The notes under the pieces are model-generated. The model had not been told where the DNA came from and ran no database searches. It saw only the letters and a program-made list of their open reading frames with translations. Positions 1 through 4,767 of a DNA stretch of 7,680 bases are shown one piece after another. Numbering within the stretch: position 1 is the stretch's first letter; each line of letters opens with the position of its first letter. A program made the position numbers and the translations under genes. The stretch is from Candidatus Brockarchaeota archaeon (lineage in GTDB: Archaea > Thermoproteota > EX4484-205 > DTQO01). The stretch lies in the NCBI GenBank assembly GCA_017601265.1, contig JAFNJA010000002.1:1-7680 (forward strand), in the 5' to 3' direction.

Positions 1-747
1 TGCGACGCGTGCTTCAGGAGGAGGTTCTTGGAGAGGGTGAGGAGGACATTGAACGAATCGAAGGCTTTGAAAGCTGACAGCAAGATCGTGATCGGGGTCT
101 CCGGAAGCTGCGAAAGCCTCGCGATGGCGAAAGCGGTTTGGAAGCTTGAATCGAGGTACGAACGCGTCCAGGCGTCCTTCGTGCACGTTTCGAGGTGGAG
201 GGGTCGGGAAGAGGAGGAGGCGATCGCGGGAGCTTTCGAAAAGCTCGGCCTACCTTCGGGCGCCCTCAGGACCGTGTCCCTGAAGGCGAGGAGCGGTTTC
301 GACCTCACGGACCTCGTGGAAGAAGGCATCGTAGCCAAGGAGGAGGTTTGCGGCGCTTGCCGCGCCTTGGTGCGGGGCGCCCTGTCGGCTGCGGCCGCGA
401 GGGCGGGCGCCGGCGTTCTCGCTTGCGGCGATTCCGCCGACGAGCTGGCTGAGGAGGCGCTTTTCCTGGTTTGCGCCGGGAGGCGCGGCAGGTTGGGAAA
501 AATGGGCGCCAAGGAAGGGCTCTTCGGCGGCAGGATCTGGCTCGTAAGGCCGCTCGGCCGAATCCTGAGGTCCGAAGCCAAAGGATACCTGGATTCCTGC
601 GGGTTGAGGGAAACGTATTCCTGCCCCCACGGGGATTCGCGGAGGAGGCGGTTTTCAGGGCTGCTCAAGGCCGTGGAAGAGAAGCATCCCGGATCGGTTT
701 TTTCGGCGCTGGAATCGCTTCGCGACCTCGCCCAGGCGCTGGCGTGA
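1..747 (+). CDS. PP-loop tRNA thiolation family protein (Ncs6/TtuA/Ncs2-like), 5'-truncated, degenerate PP-loop
   Basis: The reading frame is open from base 1, so the gene starts upstream; 248 residues are visible. The window opens on Cys-Asp-Ala-Cys-Phe, matching the second CxxC of the N-terminal zinc finger in Ncs6/TtuA enzymes, which thiolate tRNA uridines by adenylation. The usual basic helix follows, then the PP-loop strand. The loop reads SGSCES (visible residues 34-39) instead of SGGKDS. The central pair C117-x-x-C120, which corresponds to catalytic/Fe-S ligand cysteines in TtuA, is kept, as is a C208-P and the later EEKHPGSVF block. The GHNxDD motif is altered to GDSADE, and the C-terminal zinc finger of TtuA is absent because the protein ends soon after the HPG block. 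Family membership is fairly sure. Catalytic competence is doubtful: a non-catalytic Ncs2/Ctu2-like partner or a diverged enzyme are both possible. About 90 bp separate it from the SRP RNA. Confidence 0.75.
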   Translation, partial: CDACFRRRFLERVRRTLNESKALKADSKIVIGVSGSCESLAMAKAVWKLESRYERVQASFVHVSRWRGREEEEAIAGAFEKLGLPSGALRTVSLKARSGFDLTDLVEEGIVAKEEVCGACRALVRGALSAAAARAGAGVLACGDSADELAEEALFLVCAGRRGRLGKMGAKEGLFGGRIWLVRPLGRILRSEAKGYLDSCGLRETYSCPHGDSRRRRFSGLLKAVEEKHPGSVFSALESLRDLAQALA

Positions 748-803
748 GAGCCGAATCAGAACTTGACCTCACCAAGCTATGGCATGGCCCGCCTTCCGCG
801 ATT

Positions 804-819
804 TCGGAAAGATTTTATT
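804..819 (+). promoter_or_regulatory. TATA/BRE promoter of the SRP RNA gene
   Basis: A purine-rich BRE-like stretch (CGGAAAGA, 804-811) is followed by ATTTTATT (812-819) in otherwise GC-rich DNA. The box centre is about 25 nt before 841, close to the 5' end of the SRP RNA deduced from pairing of its termini. Confidence 0.6.
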
Positions 820-834
820 CCCCGGGAGGCATAA

Positions 835-1164
835 CGGTAGCTGGCGGCGGGTAGGGCTGGGAGGCTTGCCCTCTCCTACGAACCTGAAACGGGCAACATG
901 CTGGGGCCTGCAACCCGAGGAGCGCGGCAAAGCGCCCAAGGGGACCTGCCTGCTGCTGGGTTGAAGCCCAGCTCTGCCGGGCGAGTGCAGGAGTAGGCGC
1001 ATCCGTAGGGTTGCGCCGCATCCATAACCGGCGAACGCGCCAGGCCCGGGAGGGAGCAGCGGTAAGGCGGGCTACTTTGCGCTGGCAGAAAAACTGGGCC
1101 GACCGGCGGAGGTTGGCGCCCGTTGGGAATGCTGGCTGCCATCCGAGGGAGCCGCCGCCAACCG
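835..1164 (+). ncRNA. Archaeal signal recognition particle RNA (7S RNA)
   Basis: This is the RNA scaffold of the signal recognition particle, which binds SRP19 and SRP54 and targets membrane and secreted proteins. The ends pair to form helix 1: 842-850 with 1152-1160 (9 bp), continued by 835-838 with 1161-1164. In the Alu domain, GTAGG 851-855 pairs with CCTAC 875-879, followed by a helix-4 region (about 880-905) resembling other archaeal 7S RNAs. Helix 6 is 996-1001 with 1012-1017, topped by 1003-1004/1009-1010 and a GTAG loop (GNAR class, 1005-1008) that SRP19 would bind. Helix 8 holds the most conserved segment, CAGG-CCC-GGGA-GGG-AGCAG (1041-1059), with a GGGA tetraloop at 1048-1051 and the asymmetric AGCA side that SRP54 recognises. 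The length of about 330 nt is near the archaeal norm. Exact ends are inferred from pairing and the TATA position and could shift by several bases. Confidence 0.93.
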
Positions 1165-1166
1165 CC

Positions 1167-1216
1167 CCGAAGCTCCTTCAAAGGCGCCGGGCTCGCGAAT
1201 CCGGGGCTTCGGACCA
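1167..1216 (+). other. 10-bp hairpin with acceptor-like ACCA tail downstream of the SRP RNA
   Basis: CCGAAGCTCC (1167-1176) pairs with GGGGCTTCGG (1203-1212): nine Watson-Crick pairs and one T-G wobble, enclosing a 26-nt loop. The 3' arm is followed directly by A-CCA (1213-1216), so the outer seven pairs plus discriminator and CCA look like a tRNA acceptor end. At 47 nt plus CCA it is too short for a tRNA, and no D or anticodon arm is visible. It may be a 3' trailer or terminator structure of the SRP transcript, a processing signal, or a coincidence in GC-rich DNA. No function is assigned. Confidence 0.4.
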
Positions 1217-1232
1217 GCCCCCTGCTGCCTGC

Positions 1233-1243
1233 TTTTTTAAAAA
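1233..1243. terminator. Symmetric T6/A5 tract between convergent SRP RNA and winged-helix gene
   Basis: A run of six T (1233-1238) is followed immediately by five A (1239-1243). Archaeal RNA polymerase terminates at U-tracts, so T6 could end the plus-strand SRP transcript about 70 nt past its mature 3' end. The complement gives a T5 tract for the minus-strand winged-helix gene, whose stop lies about 75 nt upstream. Position and symmetry suit a shared terminator for the two converging units. Confidence 0.5.
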
Positions 1244-1278
1244 CGACTTTCGGCGCGCGCGGGCCGGGAAGAGGCCCG

Positions 1279-1300
1279 GCCTGGCATCCAGGCGTTTTTT
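1279..1300 (+). terminator. Hairpin plus T6, intrinsic-type terminator
   Basis: GCCTGG (1279-1284) and CCAGGC (1288-1293) form a perfect 6-bp stem with a CAT loop, followed by G and six T (1295-1300). Just before it, CGGGCC (1260-1265) can pair with GGCCCG (1273-1278). It is oriented for plus-strand transcription and would be a second stop for SRP read-through before the converging gene's coding region. It also lies in the presumed 3' UTR of that gene. Confidence 0.5.
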
Positions 1301-1316
1301 ACGGGATTCCAGCCCT

Positions 1317-1631
1317 TTACTGGAAAGTTTCCTCGCCAGCCAACGAGTTGAGGTACTTGTCAAGCCTCATGTAGTCCTTCAGGAAGTGCATTCCCTTTTC
1401 GGTGGCTTCGTATATCTGCCCGCTCGAGTCGGGGCTGTCGGTGATCTTCACGAGCCCGCGGCTCTCGAGGAACGCAAGGTAGCGCTGGAGTTGCGAGTGG
1501 CTGAGGTTCGCCTTGTACATGACGTGGGTCTTCCTCGCCCCTCCCGCTGTAGCGGACACTATCGACGCAAGGATCTCAAGTCCGCTCCTGTTCTTAAATC
1601 CCGTCTCGCTCGACACGCTCACACCGCGCAA
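1317..1631 (-). CDS. Small winged-helix DNA-binding protein (archaeal PF14947/Sso10a-like)
   Basis: The 104-residue protein resembles small archaeal winged-helix regulators. An N-terminal helix (SGLEILASIVSATAGG, about 16-31) leads to the HTH. Its likely recognition helix lies in SHSQLQRYLAFLESRGLV (about 44-61), and the wing strands are around ITDSPDSSGQIYEAT (about 63-77). A long C-terminal helix (about 78-100, EKGMHFLKDYMRLDKYLNSL) probably dimerises, as in Sso10a. No ligand-binding domain is present. The listed start is TTG at 1631; GTG codons at 1622 and 1616 are in frame and equally possible. A TATA box at 1658-1665 predicts transcription starting near 1635, so the mRNA is leaderless or nearly so. 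The gene diverges from the RAM-domain gene and converges on the SRP RNA. Target genes are unknown; autoregulation is inferred from a palindrome beside its TATA box. Confidence 0.85.
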   Translation of the reverse strand: MRGVSVSSETGFKNRSGLEILASIVSATAGGARKTHVMYKANLSHSQLQRYLAFLESRGLVKITDSPDSSGQIYEATEKGMHFLKDYMRLDKYLNSLAGEETFQ

Positions 1632-1657
1632 CCTCGGAAAAAAATTCCATTCGACCT

Positions 1658-1665
1658 CTTATAAA
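1658..1665 (-). promoter_or_regulatory. TATA box of the winged-helix gene
   Basis: On the minus strand this reads TTTATAAG. Its centre is about 30 nt upstream of the TTG at 1631, predicting initiation close to the start codon (leaderless or very short leader). Confidence 0.65.
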
Positions 1666-1667
1666 CA

Positions 1668-1679
1668 GTTGCCTGCAAC
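1668..1679. promoter_or_regulatory. Candidate operator: 12-bp inverted repeat GTTGC-CT-GCAAC
   Basis: A perfect dyad with 5-bp arms and a 2-bp spacer lies directly upstream, in minus-strand terms, of the winged-helix gene's TATA box, over the BRE position. A dimeric winged-helix protein bound here would block TFB/TBP access. The operator role is inferred from position and symmetry only. Confidence 0.4.
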
Positions 1680-1805
1680 GTTCATTTATTACCAAGTCTT
1701 TTTTTCTGTATTGTAATTTTTTAGAAAAAAGGCCCCCGCCGAATCGCTTTCTCTGGAAGCAAGTTATGGTCCGCCCTTCTCGTGGTTTCGTCCTGCGGGC
1801 ATAAG

Positions 1806-1813
1806 CCTATATT
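1806..1813 (+). promoter_or_regulatory. TATA box of the RAM-domain gene
   Basis: CCTATATT stands out from its GC-rich surroundings and predicts initiation near 1835. The mRNA would then start at or just before the GGAGG at 1835-1839 that precedes the TTG at 1848. The 1690-1730 stretch upstream is strongly AT-rich (T7, T6 and A6 runs) and holds no credible gene. Confidence 0.55.
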
Positions 1814-1834
1814 CGGGCTCCAGGCTCCGTAGGT

Positions 1835-1839
1835 GGAGG
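1835..1839 (+). promoter_or_regulatory. Shine-Dalgarno GGAGG selecting TTG 1848
   Basis: GGAGG lies 8 nt before the in-frame TTG at 1848. The upstream GTG at 1833 overlaps this motif and has no site of its own, so initiation at 1848 is favoured. Confidence 0.5.
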
Positions 1840-1847
1840 CTCGTGCT

Positions 1848-2105
1848 TTGGCTAGCCACGCCTACGTTTTGATAAACGTCGAGATAGGGGCTGAAGGGGA
1901 CGTCGTCAAGCAGCTGGAGGCGAACGAGGGGGTCAAGGAGGCCTGGGTGGTTTACGGCGTCTACGACATAGTCGCCAAGGTGGAGGCCGAGAACACCGAC
2001 AAGCTGAAGGAGGTAATAAGCGACAACATCCGGAGGCTGGACGGCGTCAGGAACACCCTCACCCTGATCCCCATAGAAGGTTTCGAGAAGAAAAGGCAGG
2101 GCTGA
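1848..2105 (+). CDS. Stand-alone Lrp/AsnC ligand-binding (RAM) domain protein
   Basis: The 85-residue protein is one RAM domain (Lrp/AsnC C-terminal fold), the part of Lrp regulators that binds amino acids and drives dimer and octamer assembly. AYVLINVEIGAEGDVVKQL is the first strand and helix, VKEAWVVYGVYDIVAKVEA the second and third strands, then a helix (NTDKLKEVISDNIRRLDGV) and the last strand TLTLIPIEGF. The Gly-x-Tyr-Asp turn (VYGVYDIVAKV) is typical. No HTH precedes it: the frame upstream would add only five residues from GTG 1833, the other start candidate. Archaeal stand-alone RAM proteins are thought to sense amino acids or pair with full-length Lrp proteins. The ligand here is unknown. 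It diverges from a winged-helix gene that itself lacks a sensor domain. Confidence 0.88.
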   Translation: MASHAYVLINVEIGAEGDVVKQLEANEGVKEAWVVYGVYDIVAKVEAENTDKLKEVISDNIRRLDGVRNTLTLIPIEGFEKKRQG

Positions 2106-2170
2106 AAGGGGCGCGCGGCAGGTTCGGCCCGGGCGCCGCCACAGCCCAAACTCCCGGCGGGGGCGGTTAC

Positions 2171-2178
2171 AGATATTT
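2171..2178 (+). promoter_or_regulatory. TATA-like box of the NAC gene
   Basis: AGATATTT in an otherwise GC-rich 97-bp intergenic region is centred about 28 nt before the NAC ATG at 2203, predicting a leaderless or near-leaderless mRNA. No Shine-Dalgarno is visible before that ATG. Confidence 0.5.
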
Positions 2179-2202
2179 ACCTGCGAGCAGGCGCGAAAGC
2201 AC

Positions 2203-2568
2203 ATGAAGCGGATCGGTTCCCGCGAATCTCGCCGCATGCAAGAGCAGATGATGAGGAGGATGGGGATGAAGATGGAGGAGGTTGCCGGCGCGGTAGAGGT
2301 CACGATCCGCACCGCCGAGAAGGTGATAAGGATCCAAAACCCATCCGTCGTGAGGTGCGAGCTGCAGGGGCAGACGTTCTTCCAGGTGGCCGGGACGCCC
2401 GTCGAATCCGTTCCGGAACAGCTTGGGGCGCCCCCCGTCCAGTTGCCCGAAGAGGACGTCCTGCTGGTCGCCCAGCAGGCTGGCGCGAGCCAGGAGGAGG
2501 CGAGGAAGGCCCTGGAAGCGACGGGCGGAGATCTCGCGCAAGCCATCATGCTCCTGAAGAAAGCCTAG
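2203..2568 (+). CDS. nac: Nascent polypeptide-associated complex protein (archaeal alpha-NAC)
   Basis: The 121-residue length is typical of archaeal NAC, a homodimeric ribosome-associated factor that contacts emerging chains. A basic, Met-rich N-terminus (about 1-22, SRESRRMQEQMMRRMG) fits ribosome binding. The NAC barrel follows (about 24-68), with the EVTIRTAEKVIRIQNPSVV and GQTFFQVAG strands characteristic of the family. An acidic/Pro linker (about 70-83) leads to a C-terminal UBA domain (about 84-121, ending EARKALEATGGDLAQAIMLLKKA). The ATG start sits about 28 nt from a TATA-like box. Its TAG overlaps, in the palindrome CTAG, the stop codon of the convergent PUA gene. Together with the SRP RNA it puts two nascent-chain factors in one neighbourhood, though they are not in one operon. 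Confidence 0.95.
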   Translation: MKRIGSRESRRMQEQMMRRMGMKMEEVAGAVEVTIRTAEKVIRIQNPSVVRCELQGQTFFQVAGTPVESVPEQLGAPPVQLPEEDVLLVAQQAGASQEEARKALEATGGDLAQAIMLLKKA

Positions 2569-3101
2569 CCTGCCGAGCTTCCGGACCTTACCTTAACGGC
2601 GACCCCCCTCCCGAAGCTCAGCATCTCTTCCGGCGAGAGCAATGCCCTGCCAGCGGCAAGAACCTCGTCGCTCTCGTCCGTCACGATCGCCTCGTCGCCG
2701 GGCCTCAGCTCCGGATCGACACGCACGACGTGCCTCGCGAAGACCGACCTTCCCTTGGACACGAACTTTCCAGCCTCCTTCCCCACCACGACCCTTTGCC
2801 TCGGAGGGGGGAAAGCCCTCGCAAACCTTCGGGCGCTAGTTACGGTGAGGGCCAAGAGGCCGGTGGAGGGCACCACGGTCGCCAGGACCCGGGATCCGTA
2901 CCTCGCCCTCCTGATCCTCCCCGTCTTGGCCGAATACTCCACCCTCGTCCTCTCGGGGAACAGCGCCTCGCCCGCCTTGGGGCCGAACTGGAAGTCGGCT
3001 ATCATCCTCAGCTTCCTCAAGCCCTCCTCGCGGGAGGAGGGGCCGGTTCGCCGCGCTATCCCCGCTTCCTCCTTTGTTGGACGGCCCGGCCTGCGCCCCA
3101 A
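2565..3101 (-). CDS. PUA-domain protein related to the C-terminus of archaeosine tRNA-guanine transglycosylase/ArcS
   Basis: The 178-residue protein has the arrangement found at the C-terminus of archaeal TGT and ArcS. A pre-PUA (C2-type) module (about 30-97) has RMIADFQFGPKAGEALFP and SAKTGRIRRARYGSRVLATVVPSTGLLALT. The PUA domain follows (about 102-174) with RVVVGKEAGKFVSKGRSVFARHV, PELRPGDEAIV and AAGRALLSPEEML-x3-RGVAVKVR. No TGT catalytic barrel is present, so this is an RNA-binding protein or the separate PUA subunit of a split enzyme. The first 23 residues are basic and low-complexity. The start chosen is TTG 3101, 6 nt after the UPF0147 stop, consistent with translational coupling; TTG 3020 (residue 28), after GAGGAGG, is an alternative. 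It is likely an RNA-modification accessory protein; its exact substrate cannot be told. Confidence 0.85.
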   Translation of the reverse strand: MGRRPGRPTKEEAGIARRTGPSSREEGLRKLRMIADFQFGPKAGEALFPERTRVEYSAKTGRIRRARYGSRVLATVVPSTGLLALTVTSARRFARAFPPPRQRVVVGKEAGKFVSKGRSVFARHVVRVDPELRPGDEAIVTDESDEVLAAGRALLSPEEMLSFGRGVAVKVRSGSSAG

Positions 3102-3107
3102 GGCGAT

Positions 3108-3389
3108 TCAGTCTTTTATGGCCTCGAGTATCGAGACCGCGTTCCATATGCGGAGCCTCGAGTAGCTCGGCATGTTCGGGTCGGTCGAGATCTCGTCCAG
3201 GATGTGTATGGCGGTCGCCGCCTTCACGCCTGGCGTGCCTTCGGTCCCCGTGAGCCTGTCTATGGCGTCCTTGACCGCCTTCCGTATGTTCCTCGGCGTC
3301 GTGTTGTCGTTAGCGATTATCTGCATCACGTTTATCGCGTTCTTTATCTTCTCCTCGTTCTCTTGGACCCTCTTCGTTTTCGGCTTCAT
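3108..3389 (-). CDS. UPF0147 family protein
   Basis: The 93-residue all-helical protein matches UPF0147, a small family conserved across archaea with no established function. Recognisable blocks are NAINVMQIIANDNTTPRNIRKAVKDAIDRL (about 18-47), where the TPRNIR motif is the family hallmark, and KAATAIHILDEISTDPNMPSYSRLRIWNAVSILEAI (about 56-91). The ATG at 3389 is preceded by AGGTG with a 7-nt spacer, and a TATA box at 3423-3430 would start the mRNA around 3400. The first gene of a two-gene minus-strand operon, it is 6 nt upstream of the PUA-domain gene, suggesting a shared RNA- or ribosome-related role, by inference only. It diverges from the homocysteine operon. Confidence 0.93.
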   Translation of the reverse strand: MKPKTKRVQENEEKIKNAINVMQIIANDNTTPRNIRKAVKDAIDRLTGTEGTPGVKAATAIHILDEISTDPNMPSYSRLRIWNAVSILEAIKD

Positions 3390-3422
3390 GAAGGCACACC
3401 TGCTTCGGAGCTCTCCGGTTCG

Positions 3423-3430
3423 CTTATATC
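3423..3430 (-). promoter_or_regulatory. TATA box of the UPF0147-PUA operon
   Basis: On the minus strand it reads GATATAAG, preceded by the A-rich AAAAA. It is centred about 38 nt before the ATG at 3389, leaving a leader of about 12 nt that can hold the AGGTG ribosome-binding site. Confidence 0.65.
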
Positions 3431-3514
3431 TTTTTCAAGTTCAACTCCGGGCAGCCTCCAAGCGGGCCCGGAAACGGATTACCCCCAGTAATTTTGCCCC
3501 CGGGATTCCGCCAA

Positions 3515-3522
3515 ACCTTAAA
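3515..3522 (+). promoter_or_regulatory. Weak TATA-like element for the homocysteine operon
   Basis: CCTTAAAT is the best TATA-like match between the divergent UPF0147 promoter and the presumed TTG start at 3577. It would initiate near 3545 with a leader of about 30 nt. It is a weak match; the promoter could also be nearer 3490 (GTAATTTTG). Confidence 0.3.
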
Positions 3523-3576
3523 TGGCGGGGGGATTCGGGCCCGAAACCAAAGCCGCCAAGGACGTGGTGCCCCGCT

Positions 3577-4746
3577 TTGCCAGAGGCCCGGGGAAGCGAA
3601 ACCCTGAGGAAGTACGAGGAGATAAACGAGAGGATAAGCAGGGGCGAAGCCACCGTTTTGACTGCGGACGAGTTCGTCTCCGCCGTTGAGAGCGAGGGCC
3701 TCGAGAAGGCGGCCAGGGAGGTGGACGTCGTCACCACCGGAACTTTCGGCGCGATGTGCAGCAGCGGCGCGTTCCTGAACTTCGGGCACTCGGAACCGCC
3801 CATAAAGATGTGGCACTGCTGGCTGAACGACGTGCCCGCCTACAAGGGGCTCGCGGCGGTCGACGCCTACTTGGGCGCGACAGCGATCAGCGAGTCGAAG
3901 GGGTTCGAGTACGGCGGGGGGCACGTGATAGAGGACCTGGTTTCCGGGAGGGAGGTCAGGCTCCGAGCCGACTCCTACGGTACGGACTGCTACCCGAGGA
4001 GGTACGTGGAGACGGATTTGACCATCGAGGACCTGAACCAGGCCGTCCTCCTGAACCCCAGGAACGCGTACCAGCGCTACAACGCGGCCACGAACAGCAC
4101 CAGCAGGACGATCTACACGTACATGGGAACCCTGCTGCCCAACTACGGAAACGTGACCTTCTCGGGCTCCGGCCAGCTGAGCCCAGTCCACAAGGACATG
4201 GGTTTCGAAACCATAGGCATAGGGACGAGGATCTTCCTGGGAGGGGGCGCGGGTTACGTGATCGGGGAGGGGACGCAGCACTGCCCGCAGCAGCGGTTCG
4301 GGACGCTAATGGTCAAGGGAGACTTGAAACGGATGAGCGGCAGGTACTTGAGGGGCGCGACCTTCCACAGGTACGGCCCGACGCTTTACGTCGGCGTCGG
4401 CTTGCCGATACCGATCATAAACGAGAACGTCGCGAGGTCGGCAGCTTTGTCCGATTCGGAGATCTTCACGGACTTGATCGACTACGGCGTCCCTTCGAGG
4501 GAGAGGCCGACGGTAAAGCGGGTTTCGTACGCTGAACTGAAATCCGGGAAGGTCGTCATCGGCGAAGAGGGGGTTAGGAGCTCGCCGCTCTCGAGCTTGA
4601 AGATGGCCAAGGAGGTGGCGGAGGTTCTTCGAGACTGGATATTGGAGAAAAGGTTCTTCTTGGCAAGGCCGGCCGAGCTCCTCCCGGCGGAGAGGGAGTT
4701 CAAGCCCTTGCCGGAAAAAAGCATGGCCGCCGCTTGCAGGAGGTGA
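3577..4746 (+). CDS. L-aspartate semialdehyde sulfurtransferase, COG1900/DUF39 (MA1821-like), homocysteine biosynthesis
   Basis: With its ferredoxin partner this family carries persulfide sulfur to aspartate semialdehyde to make homocysteine. From TTG 3577 the protein is 389 residues. Family blocks run almost uninterrupted: KYEEINERI, VDVVTTGTFGAMCSSGAFLNFGHSEPPIKM, YGGGHVIEDLVSG, YGTDCYPRR, TLLPNYGNVTFSGSGQLSP and TIGIGTRIFLGGGAGYVIGEGTQH. C61 (MCSSG) and C138 (TDCYP) are spaced exactly like Cys54 and Cys131, which I recall as the functional cysteines of Methanosarcina MA1821. The C-terminal CBS pair of M. jannaschii MJ0100 is absent. The frame is open far upstream, but that part lies antisense to UPF0147, and the family begins near KYEEINE. 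TTG 3577 is the only standard start between 3520 and 3610 in frame, without a clear ribosome-binding site. It is first in a three-gene operon. Confidence 0.93.
   Translation: MPEARGSETLRKYEEINERISRGEATVLTADEFVSAVESEGLEKAAREVDVVTTGTFGAMCSSGAFLNFGHSEPPIKMWHCWLNDVPAYKGLAAVDAYLGATAISESKGFEYGGGHVIEDLVSGREVRLRADSYGTDCYPRRYVETDLTIEDLNQAVLLNPRNAYQRYNAATNSTSRTIYTYMGTLLPNYGNVTFSGSGQLSPVHKDMGFETIGIGTRIFLGGGAGYVIGEGTQHCPQQRFGTLMVKGDLKRMSGRYLRGATFHRYGPTLYVGVGLPIPIINENVARSAALSDSEIFTDLIDYGVPSRERPTVKRVSYAELKSGKVVIGEEGVRSSPLSSLKMAKEVAEVLRDWILEKRFFLARPAELLPAEREFKPLPEKSMAAACRR
4739..4744 (+). promoter_or_regulatory. Strong Shine-Dalgarno GGAGGT before the NIL-ferredoxin gene
   Basis: GGAGGT overlaps the end of the COG1900 gene. 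It is ideally placed (8 nt) for initiation at 4753, where the in-frame codon is ACG, but is 23 nt before the first standard start, GTG 4768. Confidence 0.6.
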
Positions 4747-4767
4747 GGGCGCACGAACCTCAGGCTG

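Noticed and set aside
1167..1216. A complete tRNA gene
   Set aside because: Only the acceptor-like stem and ACCA are present. 47 nt cannot hold D and anticodon arms, and no anticodon loop or correct T-arm is seen, so it is listed as a hairpin only.
1011..1664. Long plus-strand open frame (217 codons) across the SRP RNA and the winged-helix gene
   Set aside because: It overlaps the structured SRP RNA and runs antisense to a recognisable winged-helix gene; its translation is Arg/Pro-rich with no family resemblance.
1766..1804. Short ATG frame (12 codons) upstream of the RAM gene as a regulatory leader peptide
   Set aside because: It lies upstream of the TATA box at 1806-1813 and so is probably not on the RAM transcript.
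1764..2549. 261-codon minus-strand frame antisense to the RAM and NAC genes
   Set aside because: Both plus-strand genes are well supported; the antisense product looks like GC-biased noise.
3172..3576. Upstream extension of the COG1900 frame to an ATG at 3172
   Set aside because: This part is the antisense of UPF0147 and its promoter. The family normally begins near the KYEEINE block.
3424..4281. 285-codon minus-strand frame antisense to COG1900
   Set aside because: GC-rich DNA leaves long shadow frames. The sense strand carries an unmistakable conserved protein.
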